Shown here: positions 1 through 9,475 of the stretch, piece after piece
Layout: every line of letters begins with the position of its first letter
Numbering within the stretch: position 1 is the first letter of the stretch
DNA from: Sheuella amnicola
GTDB taxonomy: Bacteria > Pseudomonadota > Gammaproteobacteria > Burkholderiales > Burkholderiaceae_B
NCBI RefSeq assembly: GCF_010499255.1
Contig: NZ_JAAGRN010000004.1
Coordinates: 248,001 to 312,000, forward strand
DNA: 64,000 nt
Direction of reading: 5' to 3'
Position numbers and translations under genes: made by a program
Notes under the pieces: model-generated
The model's input: only the letters and a program-made list of their open reading frames with translations
Database searches by the model: none
Told to the model about the DNA's origin: nothing

Positions 1-1
1 T

Positions 2-811
2 TATGGCATGGAATGCGTGGTTTACATGGGAAGCGAAGACGTCAAGCGGCAGTCGCCCAACGTATTTCGCATGAAGCTGCTGGGCGCTACCGTTGTTCCG
101 GTCGAATCCGGCTCGAAAACGCTCAAGGACGCGTTGAATGAAGCCATGCGCGATTGGGTGACGAATGTGGATGACACTTTTTATATCATTGGTACAGTTG
201 CCGGTCCGCATCCGTACCCGATGATGGTTCGAAATTTTCAGTCCGTGATCGGCACCGAAGCGATTGAACAAATGCCCAAGTATGCGGGCAGACAGCCTGA
301 CTACGTATTGGCATCCGTTGGTGGCGGTTCGAATGCCATGGGAATTTTCCATCCGTATATTGCACATGAAAATGTCAAGCTCATTGGCGTCGAGGCTGCC
401 GGTGAAGGTGTTCAGTCCGGTAAACACTGCTGTTCGCTCACACAAGGCAGCGTCGGCGTGTTGCATGGCAATCGAACTTACGTCCTGCAGGACGAAAACG
501 GTCAGGTTATCGAAACGCACTCTATTTCGGCCGGACTGGATTATCCCGGCGTCGGCCCTGAACATGCCTGGTTGCAGGACAGCGGTCGCGCTTCATATGT
601 CGGCATTACTGATGACGAAGCCCTGGCCGCTTTTCATCAATGCTGCCGCATCGAGGGCATCATTCCCGCACTCGAATCATCTCACGCCCTGGCGTATGCC
701 TCGAAGTTGGCGCCAACACTTTCCAAGGATCAGATCATCCTGGTGAACTTGTCTGGTCGTGGCGACAAGGATATCAATACCGTCGCGACGCGCGCCGGTC
801 TGGTGCTTTAA
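2..811 (+). CDS. trpB: tryptophan synthase beta chain (3' part)
   Basis: TrpB condenses indole with serine using pyridoxal phosphate, the last step of tryptophan synthesis, in a cytosolic alpha2-beta2 complex with TrpA. Only the C-terminal two thirds is present because the window begins inside the gene; the reading frame is open from base 2. Visible family features are [10 protein letters not shown], the GPHPYP segment, the glycine-rich PLP-phosphate loop GGGSNAMG and the C-terminal NLSGRGDKD. The stop lies 15 bases before trpA, the standard trpBA arrangement. Identity is secure. The missing N-terminus, including the PLP lysine, is assumed to lie to the left. Confidence 0.96.
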   Translation, partial: YGMECVVYMGSEDVKRQSPNVFRMKLLGATVVPVESGSKTLKDALNEAMRDWVTNVDDTFYIIGTVAGPHPYPMMVRNFQSVIGTEAIEQMPKYAGRQPDYVLASVGGGSNAMGIFHPYIAHENVKLIGVEAAGEGVQSGKHCCSLTQGSVGVLHGNRTYVLQDENGQVIETHSISAGLDYPGVGPEHAWLQDSGRASYVGITDDEALAAFHQCCRIEGIIPALESSHALAYASKLAPTLSKDQIILVNLSGRGDKDINTVATRAGLVL

Positions 812-826
812 AGGTTTTCATCCCCC

Positions 827-1714
827 ATGTCTGAACAACAAGATCGTATCTCCGCCGCTTTCGCCAGAGCGGCGGTTCAAAATCGCGCCGCGCTTATTCC
901 ATACATCGCCGCCGGCAATCCTTTGCCCGAATCCACAGTGCCGCTCATGCATGCATTGGTCCAGGCGGGCGCAGATGTAATCGAACTCGGCATTCCCTTT
1001 TCCGATCCCATGGCCGATGGCCCGGTCATTCAGCAGGCCGCCGAGCACGCGATTGCCCAGGGCATCGGGTTGCGGCATGTTCTGGACATGGTGGCCGAGT
1101 TTCGACAGAAAGACACTGTGACGCCTATCGTATTGATGGGTTACGCCAATCCGATCGAACACATGGGTCAGGCCGCATTTGCCGAGAAGGCATCAAAATC
1201 CGGTGTGGATGGGTTACTCACGGTTGATTACCCACCTGAGGAAGTCGATGATTTCGTTCGATTGCTCGAGCAGCATCGAATCGCGCCGATCTTTCTGCTC
1301 GCGCCGACTTCGACCGAGGAGCGCATCCGGGCGGTCGGCAAGGCGGCTCGAGGTTATGTGTATTACGTATCCCTCAATGGCGTCACCGGGGCAGGGCATT
1401 TGGACACGACGGATGTTGCGAACCGCTTGAAGCGAATTCGCCAGCATGTGTCGTTGCCCGTTGGTGTCGGTTTCGGCATCAGCGATGCCGAGAGTGCATC
1501 CAGCATCAGTCTTGTCGCCGACGCAGTGGTGATCGGCAGCAAACTTATCAAGACGATGACGCAAGCCTGGACAGGATTGCCGGCCGCGCAACAATCCCAG
1601 GCTGCCATCACGGCCGGAGCCGAATGGTTGAAAGGGATATCACAAGCACTTGAAGTCGCGCGACCTGCCGGGCATCAAGTGACTGCATCATCAAATTCGG
1701 GAGATACCAAATGA
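827..1714 (+). CDS. trpA: tryptophan synthase alpha chain
   Basis: TrpA cleaves indole-3-glycerol phosphate to indole and glyceraldehyde-3-phosphate and channels indole to TrpB. The protein is 295 residues, somewhat longer than the usual roughly 265-270, mainly through a polar C-terminal tail. The signature [13 protein letters not shown] at about residues 54-66 carries or adjoins the catalytic acids, Glu53 and Asp64 here. The phosphate-binding [12 protein letters not shown] and GFGI segments follow. The last four bases overlap the accD start (ATGA), so accD translation is probably coupled to trpA, as in other betaproteobacteria. Confidence 0.97.
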   Translation: MSEQQDRISAAFARAAVQNRAALIPYIAAGNPLPESTVPLMHALVQAGADVIELGIPFSDPMADGPVIQQAAEHAIAQGIGLRHVLDMVAEFRQKDTVTPIVLMGYANPIEHMGQAAFAEKASKSGVDGLLTVDYPPEEVDDFVRLLEQHRIAPIFLLAPTSTEERIRAVGKAARGYVYYVSLNGVTGAGHLDTTDVANRLKRIRQHVSLPVGVGFGISDAESASSISLVADAVVIGSKLIKTMTQAWTGLPAAQQSQAAITAGAEWLKGISQALEVARPAGHQVTASSNSGDTK

Positions 1715-2592
1715 GCTGGCTAGGAAAACTTCTTCCCCCGAGAATCAACAAAACTCAGCCAACCGAGGTCGCAACCAAGCGCGTCCCGGAAGGTTTATGG
1801 GTTAAATGTCCATCTTGTGAGTCTGTTCTCTACAACGAAGACCTGGCGGCTAACCTGCATGTGTGTCCCAAATGCGATCACCATATGCGCATTGGTGCCC
1901 GTGCCCGAATCGAGTCGCTACTCGACTTGGAAGGACGGGTCGAAATAGGCGCAAACACTCGTTCAATGGATCCGTTGAAGTTCAAGGATTCGCGTAAATA
2001 TCCTGATCGTCTGCAAGAAGCTGTGAGTCAGACCGGTGAGGCTGATGCACTCGTCGTTGTCAGTGGAGCTATTCGAGGCGTTCCTTGCGTATTGTCCTGC
2101 TTTGAATTCGAATTCATGGGCGGATCGATGGGCTCGGTTGTCGGCGAGCGTTTTGTTAGAGGGGTGCAAGCTGCAATCGATCAGCGCGTACCTTTCATCT
2201 GCGTGGCCGCATCGGGTGGAGCAAGAATGCAAGAAAGCCTGTTTTCACTGATGCAGATGGCAAAAACCAATGCAATGCTGACCCGACTTGCTGAAATCAA
2301 GATGCCCTTCATCAGTATCCTGACTGATCCTACGATGGGAGGCGTATCGGCCAGTTTTGCTTTTATGGGGGATGTCGTAATCGGTGAACCCAAGGCTTTG
2401 ATCGGCTTTGCCGGCCCCCGCGTCATCGAGCAGACCGTTCGTGAAAAGCTTCCGGAAGGTTTCCAGCGATCCGAATTTTTACAACAGAAAGGGGCGATCG
2501 ACATGGTGCTCGATCGTCGCCAATTACGCGAAGAGCTGGCTCGCTTAATGGCTATCATGACCAACCAACCGATGGATGTCGTGTCTGCATAA
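1711..2592 (+). CDS. accD: acetyl-CoA carboxylase carboxyltransferase subunit beta
   Basis: AccD and AccA transfer the carboxyl group from carboxybiotin to acetyl-CoA, giving malonyl-CoA for fatty acid synthesis. The 293-residue protein has the N-terminal zinc ribbon with Cys33, Cys36, Cys52 and Cys55 (CPSC and CPKC) and then a crotonase-fold carboxyltransferase domain with [18 protein letters not shown] and [12 protein letters not shown]. It starts inside the trpA stop codon region. A folC gene often follows accD in this group but here a terminator comes directly after, so accD is the last gene of the operon. Confidence 0.97.
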   Translation: MSWLGKLLPPRINKTQPTEVATKRVPEGLWVKCPSCESVLYNEDLAANLHVCPKCDHHMRIGARARIESLLDLEGRVEIGANTRSMDPLKFKDSRKYPDRLQEAVSQTGEADALVVVSGAIRGVPCVLSCFEFEFMGGSMGSVVGERFVRGVQAAIDQRVPFICVAASGGARMQESLFSLMQMAKTNAMLTRLAEIKMPFISILTDPTMGGVSASFAFMGDVVIGEPKALIGFAGPRVIEQTVREKLPEGFQRSEFLQQKGAIDMVLDRRQLREELARLMAIMTNQPMDVVSA

Positions 2593-2624
2593 ACGCTCAA
2601 ACACGACAAACAAGAGCACCAAAC

Positions 2625-2651
2625 AAAAAGCCCGTCATTGACGGGCTTTTT
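2625..2651. terminator. bidirectional rho-independent terminator between accD and rne
   Basis: The arms CCCGTC and GACGGG, with a three-base loop (ATT), are extended by A5G on the left and CT5 on the right, so the hairpin has a U-tract in either direction. It lies 32 bases after the accD stop and 17 bases beyond the rne stop on the other strand, where it can serve both convergent genes. Confidence 0.9.
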
Positions 2652-2668
2652 GCTTCATCAAAACAGAA

Positions 2669-5575
2669 TCAGATCTGCTTGATCGTCTCGACCTGAATCA
2701 GCGGCTCATTGGAGACGGGAACGACCGGTTTGGGTGCGCGACCCAGTTTCACCGAAATCACTTTTTGATTGGCAAGTGCTTCGGCCACGCGAACCGGATC
2801 GCTTTCGACCCATTGAAGTCCAGCTGACTGAACAATTGCGTGCAATGCTGTCGTATCGAGAGGCGCTTTCGCTGTCGCAACGGGGGCAACAGGAGCCGTC
2901 ACTGCAGGCACAACCGCACTGGTAGTAGCAACAGCAACTATAGTTGCGGGTTCGGCCACGGTTGCTGCAGGTGTGGTCTGAACGGAGACAACCGGCGTAG
3001 GCGCAACGACTACAGCGGGAGCGATCGCAACAGGCGTGACTGGAGCAGGTTCGTTCGAGGCGGGAGCAGTGACAACCGGAGCTTCAGTTGCAACAGGTGC
3101 AGTCACCGCTACCGGTGCAGCCGTTGTCACAGGCGCGGCATATGCAGCAGGTGCTACAGGTGCTACAGGTGCTACAGGTGCTACAGGTGCTACAGGTGCA
3201 GCCGTTTCAATGGGCGCGAATTGTGCATGGCTAATCGGTTCTAAGTTGTCCTGTTGCTGATCCTGAGCATCTGATGTCGAGCCATCTTCGGACCCGCGAC
3301 GACCGCGGCGACTGCGGCGACGACGACGCTTACGCTCGGGATCGCCCTGATCTTCCTCTTCCGGATGGCCGGATTGATCTGGACCGTTGAGTAGCGTTGT
3401 TGGCTCTTCCGTCACTGATTCAGGACGTGAAACTGCCGGGCGACGCTCCTGACGCTCCTGGCGCTCCGGTGTGGCTTGCGCAGCTGATTCGCTTGCCTGG
3501 ACCTGGGTGCCTTCATTCAGTTCGACCTTGTTTTCAATGCCATCATCGCGACGATTGCGCCCGCGTCCGCGACGGTTGCGACCACGCTGATTGTTGTCAT
3601 CGCCCTGTTGATCGTTGGCAAGATCAGTGCGATTCTGCGCTTGACGCTCTTCGTCTTTAGACGTGCGAGTGTTGCGACGATTGTCCTGGTCTACGTTGCT
3701 CTCTGCGTAACCATTGCGATTGTCGCTTCGGTTGTCGCCACGATTGTCATTGCGGCGGTTGCGGCCCTGGCCTCGCCCTGTGTGACGATTGCGATCACCT
3801 TGGCTGTGACGATTGCGATCGCGACCTTCGGGTTTCATGGGTTCTTCTTCCTTGACCTCAGGGCTTGCTCCGCCGCCAAGCCAGCCTAGCAGACGCTTGA
3901 ACAAACCGGGTTTGGATGCTTGTTGAGTGTCATCGCCGTTTTTGGCGGCAGGTGTGGAGGAAACGGGCGCAGGCTGGGCCGGAGTAATGCTCTTGACCAA
4001 TGCTTCGGGTTTAGCCTTCACTTCCTGCTCTTTGGGCGCCCAGCTCATATCGGTCGAGGGTGCATCCACGAGTTCGAAGCTAGTTTTCAAATCCTCAAGG
4101 CGAGGGTCGTCGTGGCGCAGGCGCTCGATGTGATGATGCGGTGTCTCGAGGTGGCGGTTCGGGATCAGGATCAGATTGACCTTCAGGCGAGTTTCGATCT
4201 TCGTGATGTCCGAACGTTTTTCGTTCAGCAGGAAGGTGGCGACATCAACCGGCACCTGCGCGTGAACCGCTGCCGTGTTCTCTTTCATGGCCTCTTCCTG
4301 CAGCAAGCGCAGAACCTGAAGCGCACTGGATTCGGCATCGCGAATGACGCCGGTTCCATTACAGCGAGGGCAGGTAATATGCGAGCCTTCGTTCAATGCC
4401 GGGCGCAGTCGCTGACGCGAAAGTTCCATCAGGCCAAAGCGGGAAATCTTGCCCATCTGAACACGAGCGCGATCGAAGTGCAACGCGTCGCGCAGGCGAT
4501 TTTCCACCGCGCGCTGATTTTTAGCGTCTTCCATGTCGATGAAGTCGATCACGATCAGACCACCCAGATCGCGCAGTCGCAATTGGCGAGCCACTTCATC
4601 GGCGGCTTCCTGGTTGGTGCGAAGCGCTGTTTCTTCGATGTCTGCACCGCGAGTTGCGCGGGCGGAGTTCACATCGACTGCAACTAAGGCTTCGGTGTGA
4701 TCGATCACAACCGAGCCGCCCGAGGGCAGTTCAACCGTACGTGAATAAGCGGTTTCAATCTGATGTTCGATCTGGAATCGGGAAAACAGCGGCACATCGT
4801 CGCGATAGCGTTTGACCCTCGACACGTTGTCCGGCATGACCACGCTCATGAACGCGGTGGCTTGATCGGCGATATCGTCGGTATCAATCAGGATTTCGCC
4901 TATTTCAGGCGAGAAATAATCACGGATGGCCCGAATGACGAGACTGGATTCGAGATAAATGAGGATTGGGGCGGAATTATCCTTGGCTGCGCCATCGATG
5001 GCGGTCCAGAGTTGCATCAGATAAGACAGGTCCCATTGCAGTTCTTCGACCGTTCGACCGATACCTGCGGTGCGGGCGATAATGCTCATCCCTTGGGGGA
5101 TGTTGAGCTGATCCATCGTTTCGCGCAATTCCTGACGGTCTTCGCCTTCGACGCGGCGCGACACGCCGCCGCCGCGAGGGTTGTTCGGCATCAGTACCAG
5201 ATACCGGCCGGCCAGTGAAACGAATGTGGTCAGGGCTGCGCCCTTATTGCCGCGCTCTTCTTTCTCAACCTGTACGATCAGTTCCTGGCCTTCGCGCAGT
5301 GCGTCCTGAATTCGGGCGCTGCGAACATCCACGCCTTCCTTGAAGTAAGTGCGGGCGATTTCCTTGAAAGGCAGAAAGCCGTGACGCTCCTCGCCGTAGT
5401 TGACGAAACAGGCTTCAAGGCCTGGTTCAATACGGGTGATGACGCCCTTATAAATATTGCCTTTGCGCTGTTCGCGTCCGGCGGTTTCGATATCCAGATC
5501 GATCAGTTTCTGACCGTCCACGATTGCCACGCGCAGTTCTTCCTGGTGCGTGGCGTTAAACAACATACGCTTCAT
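2669..5575 (-). CDS. rne: ribonuclease E
   Basis: Endoribonuclease that starts mRNA decay and processes rRNA and tRNA; it normally scaffolds a degradosome at the inner membrane. I chose the ATG at 5575 (968 residues, beginning MKRMLFNATH) because GGAGA lies at the right distance and this is the family N-terminus; an in-frame upstream ATG at 5674 would add 33 low-complexity residues. The S1 domain spans about residues 36-125. Catalytic aspartates are at about 301 (DVNSAR) and 344/347 (VIDFIDMED). The Zn-link cysteines are at 402 and 405 (CPRC). From about residue 510 the protein is disordered: Arg/Asn/Gly-rich RNA-binding stretches, an RKRRRRRSRRGRRG block, then a Pro/Ala/Val-rich tail with APV repeats. 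Confidence 0.96.
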   Translation of the reverse strand: MKRMLFNATHQEELRVAIVDGQKLIDLDIETAGREQRKGNIYKGVITRIEPGLEACFVNYGEERHGFLPFKEIARTYFKEGVDVRSARIQDALREGQELIVQVEKEERGNKGAALTTFVSLAGRYLVLMPNNPRGGGVSRRVEGEDRQELRETMDQLNIPQGMSIIARTAGIGRTVEELQWDLSYLMQLWTAIDGAAKDNSAPILIYLESSLVIRAIRDYFSPEIGEILIDTDDIADQATAFMSVVMPDNVSRVKRYRDDVPLFSRFQIEHQIETAYSRTVELPSGGSVVIDHTEALVAVDVNSARATRGADIEETALRTNQEAADEVARQLRLRDLGGLIVIDFIDMEDAKNQRAVENRLRDALHFDRARVQMGKISRFGLMELSRQRLRPALNEGSHITCPRCNGTGVIRDAESSALQVLRLLQEEAMKENTAAVHAQVPVDVATFLLNEKRSDITKIETRLKVNLILIPNRHLETPHHHIERLRHDDPRLEDLKTSFELVDAPSTDMSWAPKEQEVKAKPEALVKSITPAQPAPVSSTPAAKNGDDTQQASKPGLFKRLLGWLGGGASPEVKEEEPMKPEGRDRNRHSQGDRNRHTGRGQGRNRRNDNRGDNRSDNRNGYAESNVDQDNRRNTRTSKDEERQAQNRTDLANDQQGDDNNQRGRNRRGRGRNRRDDGIENKVELNEGTQVQASESAAQATPERQERQERRPAVSRPESVTEEPTTLLNGPDQSGHPEEEDQGDPERKRRRRRSRRGRRGSEDGSTSDAQDQQQDNLEPISHAQFAPIETAAPVAPVAPVAPVAPVAPAAYAAPVTTAAPVAVTAPVATEAPVVTAPASNEPAPVTPVAIAPAVVVAPTPVVSVQTTPAATVAEPATIVAVATTSAVVPAVTAPVAPVATAKAPLDTTALHAIVQSAGLQWVESDPVRVAEALANQKVISVKLGRAPKPVVPVSNEPLIQVETIKQI
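3150..3194. repeat. five exact tandem copies of a 9-bp repeat inside rne
   Basis: GGTGCTACA is repeated five times without mismatch, with a partial sixth unit (GGTGCA). On the coding (minus) strand it encodes Ala-Pro-Val repeats in the disordered C-terminal tail of RNase E. The unit is a multiple of three, so copy-number change would not alter the frame. Looser AP/V-rich sequence continues on both sides. Confidence 0.95.
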
Positions 5576-5785
5576 GAGATGGTTCTCCGTTTGATGGCAC
5601 GCCGAAAGATCGGCGCGCAGCCTTGGGTGAGCTGGCTGCGAAAACGGAAACGAACAAGAGGGCGTCGCACGCATCGCGCGCGGCGGAAGGTCTTAGGCCG
5701 GCACAGCGCGCATAAGCACGCGGGGTTCATTCAGCAGGAAGGACAAAGTCAGAGTCACAGTTGTGGTTGACAGAAAAAAATGCTG

Positions 5786-5814
5786 ATTAAGAACATCAGG
5801 CGAATCTTATTCAA
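5786..5814 (-). promoter_or_regulatory. candidate sigma-70 promoter for rne
   Basis: Read on the minus strand, TTGAAT (5814-5809) and CTTAAT (5791-5786) are separated by 17 bases. Transcription would start roughly 200 bases before the rne start codon. This is a match by eye only. Confidence 0.4.
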
Positions 5815-6030
5815 GCGCCTGGTGCAGGAATTAACGACTTTTTCTTGCTTTTGTTTCAGTATCGCCGCGGTTTGCCCGGACACATTTCAAGCGCGGGCGA
5901 AATGTAAAAGCCGCATGAATCATCGCGAAAAGGCGCGGTTCAAGAGCTAGGTACATCGCAACAACGCGCTCGTAGAGCGTTCCGGTCCAACCAGCGACCA
6001 GTCAACCGGTAGGGGAGGAGAGCAAGCGGG

Positions 6031-6036
6031 TACAAT
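6031..6036 (+). promoter_or_regulatory. candidate -10 element for rluC
   Basis: TACAAT in the context CGGGTACAATACG resembles betaproteobacterial -10 sites. No good -35 is visible 17 bases upstream. It would give a leader of about 100 bases ahead of rluC. Confidence 0.35.
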
Positions 6037-6139
6037 ACGAGTCCGCGATCCAGACGGAGACGCGACAACAAATGCATCTCGACGCCGGAGGGCTATCCGA
6101 TCCCTTACAGGCTTCGCGGATTATAAGCCGCTTTTGGCC

Positions 6140-7120
6140 ATGCGCAAAGAATCCTCAATTTCCAGACCATTATCGACCCCATCTCCTACCCCGGTGCAAT
6201 CTCCCGCGGTCCGGATGATCGAGGTCACCGAAGAGCAAGACGGACAACGCCTGGATAATTTCCTGATGCGTGTCTGCAAGGGCGTGCCCAAAAGCCATAT
6301 TTATAAAGCTGTACGGGGCGGCGAGGTTCGGGTGAACAAAGGGCGCGTCTCTCCGGACGATAGGCTGAGCACAGGGGATATTGTCCGAGTCCCGCCGATG
6401 AGATTGCCGGATCCGGGAGCAAAAAGGGCGGTTCCCCCCGGCGAATTCCCCATCGTTTACGAGGACGAAGGGCTTCTGGTCATTGATAAGCCTGCCGGTG
6501 TGGCGGTGCATGGCGGTAGCGGAGTATCTTTCGGGGTGATCGAGGCGTTGCGTGCCTCCCGGCCGCAGGCTCGGTTTCTGGAGCTAGCGCATCGGCTAGA
6601 TCGTGAGACTTCAGGGTTACTTTTGATTGCAAAGAAACGCAATGTTTTACTTAGTCTACATGAAATGTTCAGAAAATCTGAGGGGCGCAAGCATTATTTT
6701 GCCCTGATCGAGGGTGACTGGGTCAATGACCGCCAGCATATCCGCTTTGGATTGACAAAGTGGACGACCCAGACGGGAGAGCGTCGCGTCAAAGTCGATG
6801 AGGCAGGTCAGGCAGCCCATACGATCATTTCCCTGGTCAAACGTTTCAAGGGGTATAGCCTGGTCGATGCCGAACTTAGAACAGGTAGAACGCATCAGAT
6901 TCGTGTACATTTAGCCGCCAGTGGTTTCCCTATTGTGGGAGACGATAAGTATGGCCGTGACCAGACCAGGGCGGCTTTTGCCCGGAAAGGCTTCTCGAGA
7001 ATGTTTTTGCACGCACATCGCCTAGAAATGCTTCATCCACTGACAAAAGAACCTATGGTGCTCGAGGCGGCCTTGCCCAAAGCCTGCAAGAAACTACTAG
7101 ACGAGTTGGACGCGCAATGA
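6140..7120 (+). CDS. rluC: 23S rRNA pseudouridine synthase (RluC-like)
   Basis: RluA-family enzyme; RluC converts U955, U2504 and U2580 of 23S rRNA to pseudouridine. The 326-residue protein has an N-terminal S4 RNA-binding domain (about residues 33-95, with GQRLDNFL and VRVNKGRV) and then the catalytic domain with HRLDRETSG at 151-159, Asp154 being the nucleophile. GRTHQIRVHL near the C-terminus is also typical. The ATG at 6140 was preferred to a TTG two codons earlier; no strong ribosome site is visible for either. Divergent location next to rne is common in proteobacteria and supports RluC over RluA or RluD. Its stop overlaps the next gene by four bases. Confidence 0.9.
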   Translation: MRKESSISRPLSTPSPTPVQSPAVRMIEVTEEQDGQRLDNFLMRVCKGVPKSHIYKAVRGGEVRVNKGRVSPDDRLSTGDIVRVPPMRLPDPGAKRAVPPGEFPIVYEDEGLLVIDKPAGVAVHGGSGVSFGVIEALRASRPQARFLELAHRLDRETSGLLLIAKKRNVLLSLHEMFRKSEGRKHYFALIEGDWVNDRQHIRFGLTKWTTQTGERRVKVDEAGQAAHTIISLVKRFKGYSLVDAELRTGRTHQIRVHLAASGFPIVGDDKYGRDQTRAAFARKGFSRMFLHAHRLEMLHPLTKEPMVLEAALPKACKKLLDELDAQ

Positions 7121-7779
7121 AGCCTTATTCCGTGGTGATCTTCGACTGGGACGGCACGCTAATGGATTCGACCCATAGCATCGTGACCGCCATTCAAGGA
7201 GCATGCCGGGATCTTGAGTTGCGGGTGCCGACTCCTGCCGAAGCCAGCTGGGTAATCGGTTTGTCGCTTGAGCCTGCTTTGCGACGTGCCGTGCCGGACC
7301 TTACCAAGTCGATGGAGCCTCTCTTTCTGGAGCGCTATCGCTATCATTACCTTGCGCGCGACACCAAATTGAAGCTGTTTGACGGCGTGCCCGAAATGCT
7401 GGATGAGCTGAGGGCCGCCGGTGCAACGCTTGCAGTGGCAACAGGCAAAAGTCGGGTCGGTTTGAATCGGGCTTTGTCTTCGACCGAGCTGCACAACAGG
7501 TTCGCCGCCACGCGCTGCGCCGATGAAACTTTCGGTAAACCTCATCCCGCAATGTTGCATGAGTTAATGGATGAGCTGATGGTTGATCCACAAGAGGTTG
7601 TGATGGTTGGCGATACGTCGCACGATCTGAACATGGCATCGAACGCCGGCGTTCATGGATTAGGTGTCACTTACGGCGCCCATCCCGAGGAAGAGTTGCG
7701 CAATTGCACCAATCACGGCATTGTTGGCGATATCCCCTCTTTGCGGGCATGGTTAATGGACCGAATCAAGCCGGTCTGA
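7117..7779 (+). CDS. HAD-family hydrolase, phosphoglycolate phosphatase-like
   Basis: A 220-residue haloacid dehalogenase superfamily phosphatase. Motif I is FDWDGTLMDS with the nucleophile Asp10 and general acid Asp12. Motif II is ATGKSR, motif III is the lysine in GKPHPAM, and motif IV is VGDTSHD. The alpha-helical cap between motifs I and II makes it Gph-like (subfamily IA). The substrate is not fixed by sequence; phosphoglycolate or another small phosphomonoester is likely. It overlaps rluC by ATGA, and rluC-HAD pairing is common in Burkholderiales, so the two are co-translated. Confidence 0.88.
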   Translation: MKPYSVVIFDWDGTLMDSTHSIVTAIQGACRDLELRVPTPAEASWVIGLSLEPALRRAVPDLTKSMEPLFLERYRYHYLARDTKLKLFDGVPEMLDELRAAGATLAVATGKSRVGLNRALSSTELHNRFAATRCADETFGKPHPAMLHELMDELMVDPQEVVMVGDTSHDLNMASNAGVHGLGVTYGAHPEEELRNCTNHGIVGDIPSLRAWLMDRIKPV

Positions 7780-7853
7780 GCGTTAAATACGAGATCAATT
7801 TTTTCCGTTGGTCTCAACGTCTGCACTAAGATTGTCGCGTCAAGGGGTTGTTT

Positions 7854-8819
7854 ATGTCGTCATATCGATATCCTCGCATTCGTTCATCTGAAATTACACC
7901 CGAAGAAGTTTGGAAAAGTCGTCGTCAGTGGATGATTGCCGCCGGGGCGGCAACACTGGGGGCGGCAACCCAAGCTTGGCCTGTTGCCGCTCGGGCCAGC
8001 ACTGCGGCAACTGCAGCCTTGCAGGCGCGTCCTTCCGCACAATATATGTTGATGGAAGCAAAAACATCCGAGAAGGATGCAACTTCCTACAATAATTTTT
8101 ACGAATTCGGGATGGATAAAGATGATCCGAAACGTTATGCGGACAAGTTACGCACTTCACCCTGGACATTGACGATTGAGGGCGAAGTTGTTTCGCCAAT
8201 GACTTTCGATTTGGATGGCTTGCGCAAACTGGCGCCTCTTGAAGAGCGTATTTACAGGCTGCGTTGCGTCGAGGGTTGGTCCATGGTTATTCCATGGATT
8301 GGATATTCATTATCGGCGTTGCTCAAACAGGTGCAGCCGACCGGTAATGCGAAATACGTCGAGTTCATTTCAGCCATGCAACCCGAAAACATGCCGGGAT
8401 TGCGCGGCTCTTCCATCGACTGGCCTTATACGGAGGGGCTACGACTGGATGAAGCCATGCATCCTTTAACGTTGCTGACGTTAGGTATGTATGGAAAAGT
8501 TCTGCCAAACCAAAATGGTGCGCCCGTCCGACTGACTGTTCCCTGGAAGTATGGTTTCAAGTCCGCTAAATCGATCGTCAAGATTCGTTTCGTCGAAAAG
8601 CAGCCGGTAAGTAGCTGGATGAAGTCCATACCAAGTGAATATGGTTTTTACTCCAACGTGAACCCCGAGGTTTCGCACCCTCGGTGGAGTCAGGCAACAG
8701 AGCGTCGTATTGGTGAAGACAGCCTGTTCGCACCCAAACGAAAGACTTTAATGTTTAACGGTTACGGGCAAGAGGTCGCCTCGCTTTATCAAGGCATGGA
8801 TTTGCGCAAGAATTTTTAA
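7854..8819 (+). CDS. msrP: protein-methionine-sulfoxide reductase catalytic subunit MsrP
   Basis: Periplasmic molybdopterin enzyme that reduces methionine sulfoxide in oxidised envelope proteins, taking electrons from the quinone pool through MsrQ. The 321-residue protein has a Tat signal with Arg23-Arg24 (SRRQWM) followed by an Ala-rich hydrophobic stretch to about residue 48, as expected for export of a folded cofactor protein. The molybdenum ligand is Cys138 in RLRCVEGWS, and the sulfite-oxidase-fold core follows. ATG 7854 was chosen because AAGGGG lies six bases before it; the in-frame TTG at 7848 is too close to that site. msrQ follows after 23 bases. Confidence 0.95.
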   Translation: MSSYRYPRIRSSEITPEEVWKSRRQWMIAAGAATLGAATQAWPVAARASTAATAALQARPSAQYMLMEAKTSEKDATSYNNFYEFGMDKDDPKRYADKLRTSPWTLTIEGEVVSPMTFDLDGLRKLAPLEERIYRLRCVEGWSMVIPWIGYSLSALLKQVQPTGNAKYVEFISAMQPENMPGLRGSSIDWPYTEGLRLDEAMHPLTLLTLGMYGKVLPNQNGAPVRLTVPWKYGFKSAKSIVKIRFVEKQPVSSWMKSIPSEYGFYSNVNPEVSHPRWSQATERRIGEDSLFAPKRKTLMFNGYGQEVASLYQGMDLRKNF

Positions 8820-8842
8820 GGGCAGCCTGTTTACGCTTCATC

Positions 8843-9475
8843 ATGAAATCCGTATCGCCGCAATTCATCGATCGAGCCAAGCCGGTGTTGTTTTTGCTTG
8901 GGGTGTTCCCCTTGTTCCGATGGATTTGGCTGGGCTTTGAACAGCAATTGACCGCGAACCCGATCGAGTTTCTGACTCGATCTTCCGGGACCTGGACTTT
9001 AGTTTGCCTGTTGGTCACGCTTTCGATCTCTCCTTTGAGGCAATGGTTGTCACAGCCATTGCTATTGCGGTGGCGTCGCATGTGCGGGTTGTTTACGCTT
9101 TTTTACGGCACACTGCATATGCTGACCTGGGCATGGTGGGATCAGGGTTTTGATTTCGTTGCGATGTTCTCGGATATCTTGAAGCGCCCCTTTATTCTGG
9201 TTGGCGCGTTGGCGTTTTTGGGATTGACGTTGCTTGGATTGACATCAACCAAAGGTTGGATGCGCAGGCTGGGTCGCCATTGGCAAACATTGCACCGCCT
9301 GGTCTACCTGATCACGCTGCTGGCGATTTTGCATTATTACTGGCACAAGTCCGGCAAAAGCGATTATTCGACTGTGTTGATTTACGCGGCGGTGGCCTCT
9401 TTTCTGCTTTTGTGGCGGATTTATCGCAGGCTGGTTCCTGTCGTTGGCAATGCCAGCAAGCGTCCCGCTGTTTGA
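8843..9475 (+). CDS. msrQ: heme-binding membrane subunit MsrQ
   Basis: Membrane b-type heme protein that passes electrons to MsrP. Its 210 residues contain about six hydrophobic helices and histidines typical of the ferric-reductase-like transmembrane fold (for example GTLHML, RHWQTLHRL and LHYYWHKSGK). Length agrees with the family. It forms an operon with msrP. Its last 55 bases overlap, tail to tail, the end of the amidase gene on the other strand, so there is no space for a terminator between them. Confidence 0.94.
   Translation: MKSVSPQFIDRAKPVLFLLGVFPLFRWIWLGFEQQLTANPIEFLTRSSGTWTLVCLLVTLSISPLRQWLSQPLLLRWRRMCGLFTLFYGTLHMLTWAWWDQGFDFVAMFSDILKRPFILVGALAFLGLTLLGLTSTKGWMRRLGRHWQTLHRLVYLITLLAILHYYWHKSGKSDYSTVLIYAAVASFLLLWRIYRRLVPVVGNASKRPAV

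Larger units (their letters stand above)
5576..6139. other. divergent intergenic region between rne and rluC
   Basis: About 560 bases without a credible gene. The left part would be a long 5' leader of rne if the promoter proposed at 5786-5814 is right (roughly 200 nt). Such leaders are used for autoregulation of RNase E in gammaproteobacteria; whether this one is used in the same way is inference. The right part carries a plausible -10 (TACAAT, 6031-6036) for rluC. I see no tRNA, small protein or obvious riboswitch fold. Confidence 0.6.

Noticed and set aside
264-746. 160-codon open frame overlapping trpB in another frame
   Set aside because: trpB reads through the region with full motif support; the alternative product is not protein-like.
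3920-4687. 255-codon open frame on the plus strand opposite rne
   Set aside because: Antisense to the conserved catalytic half of RNase E; no domain and no promoter.
5576-5674. N-terminal extension of RNase E to an upstream ATG
   Set aside because: The 33 extra residues do not match the family start, and the inner ATG has a good ribosome site.
5767-5795. TTGACA at 5767-5772 as a plus-strand promoter in the rne-rluC region
   Set aside because: No -10 at an acceptable distance; the following bases give only AGAACA at 17-base spacing.
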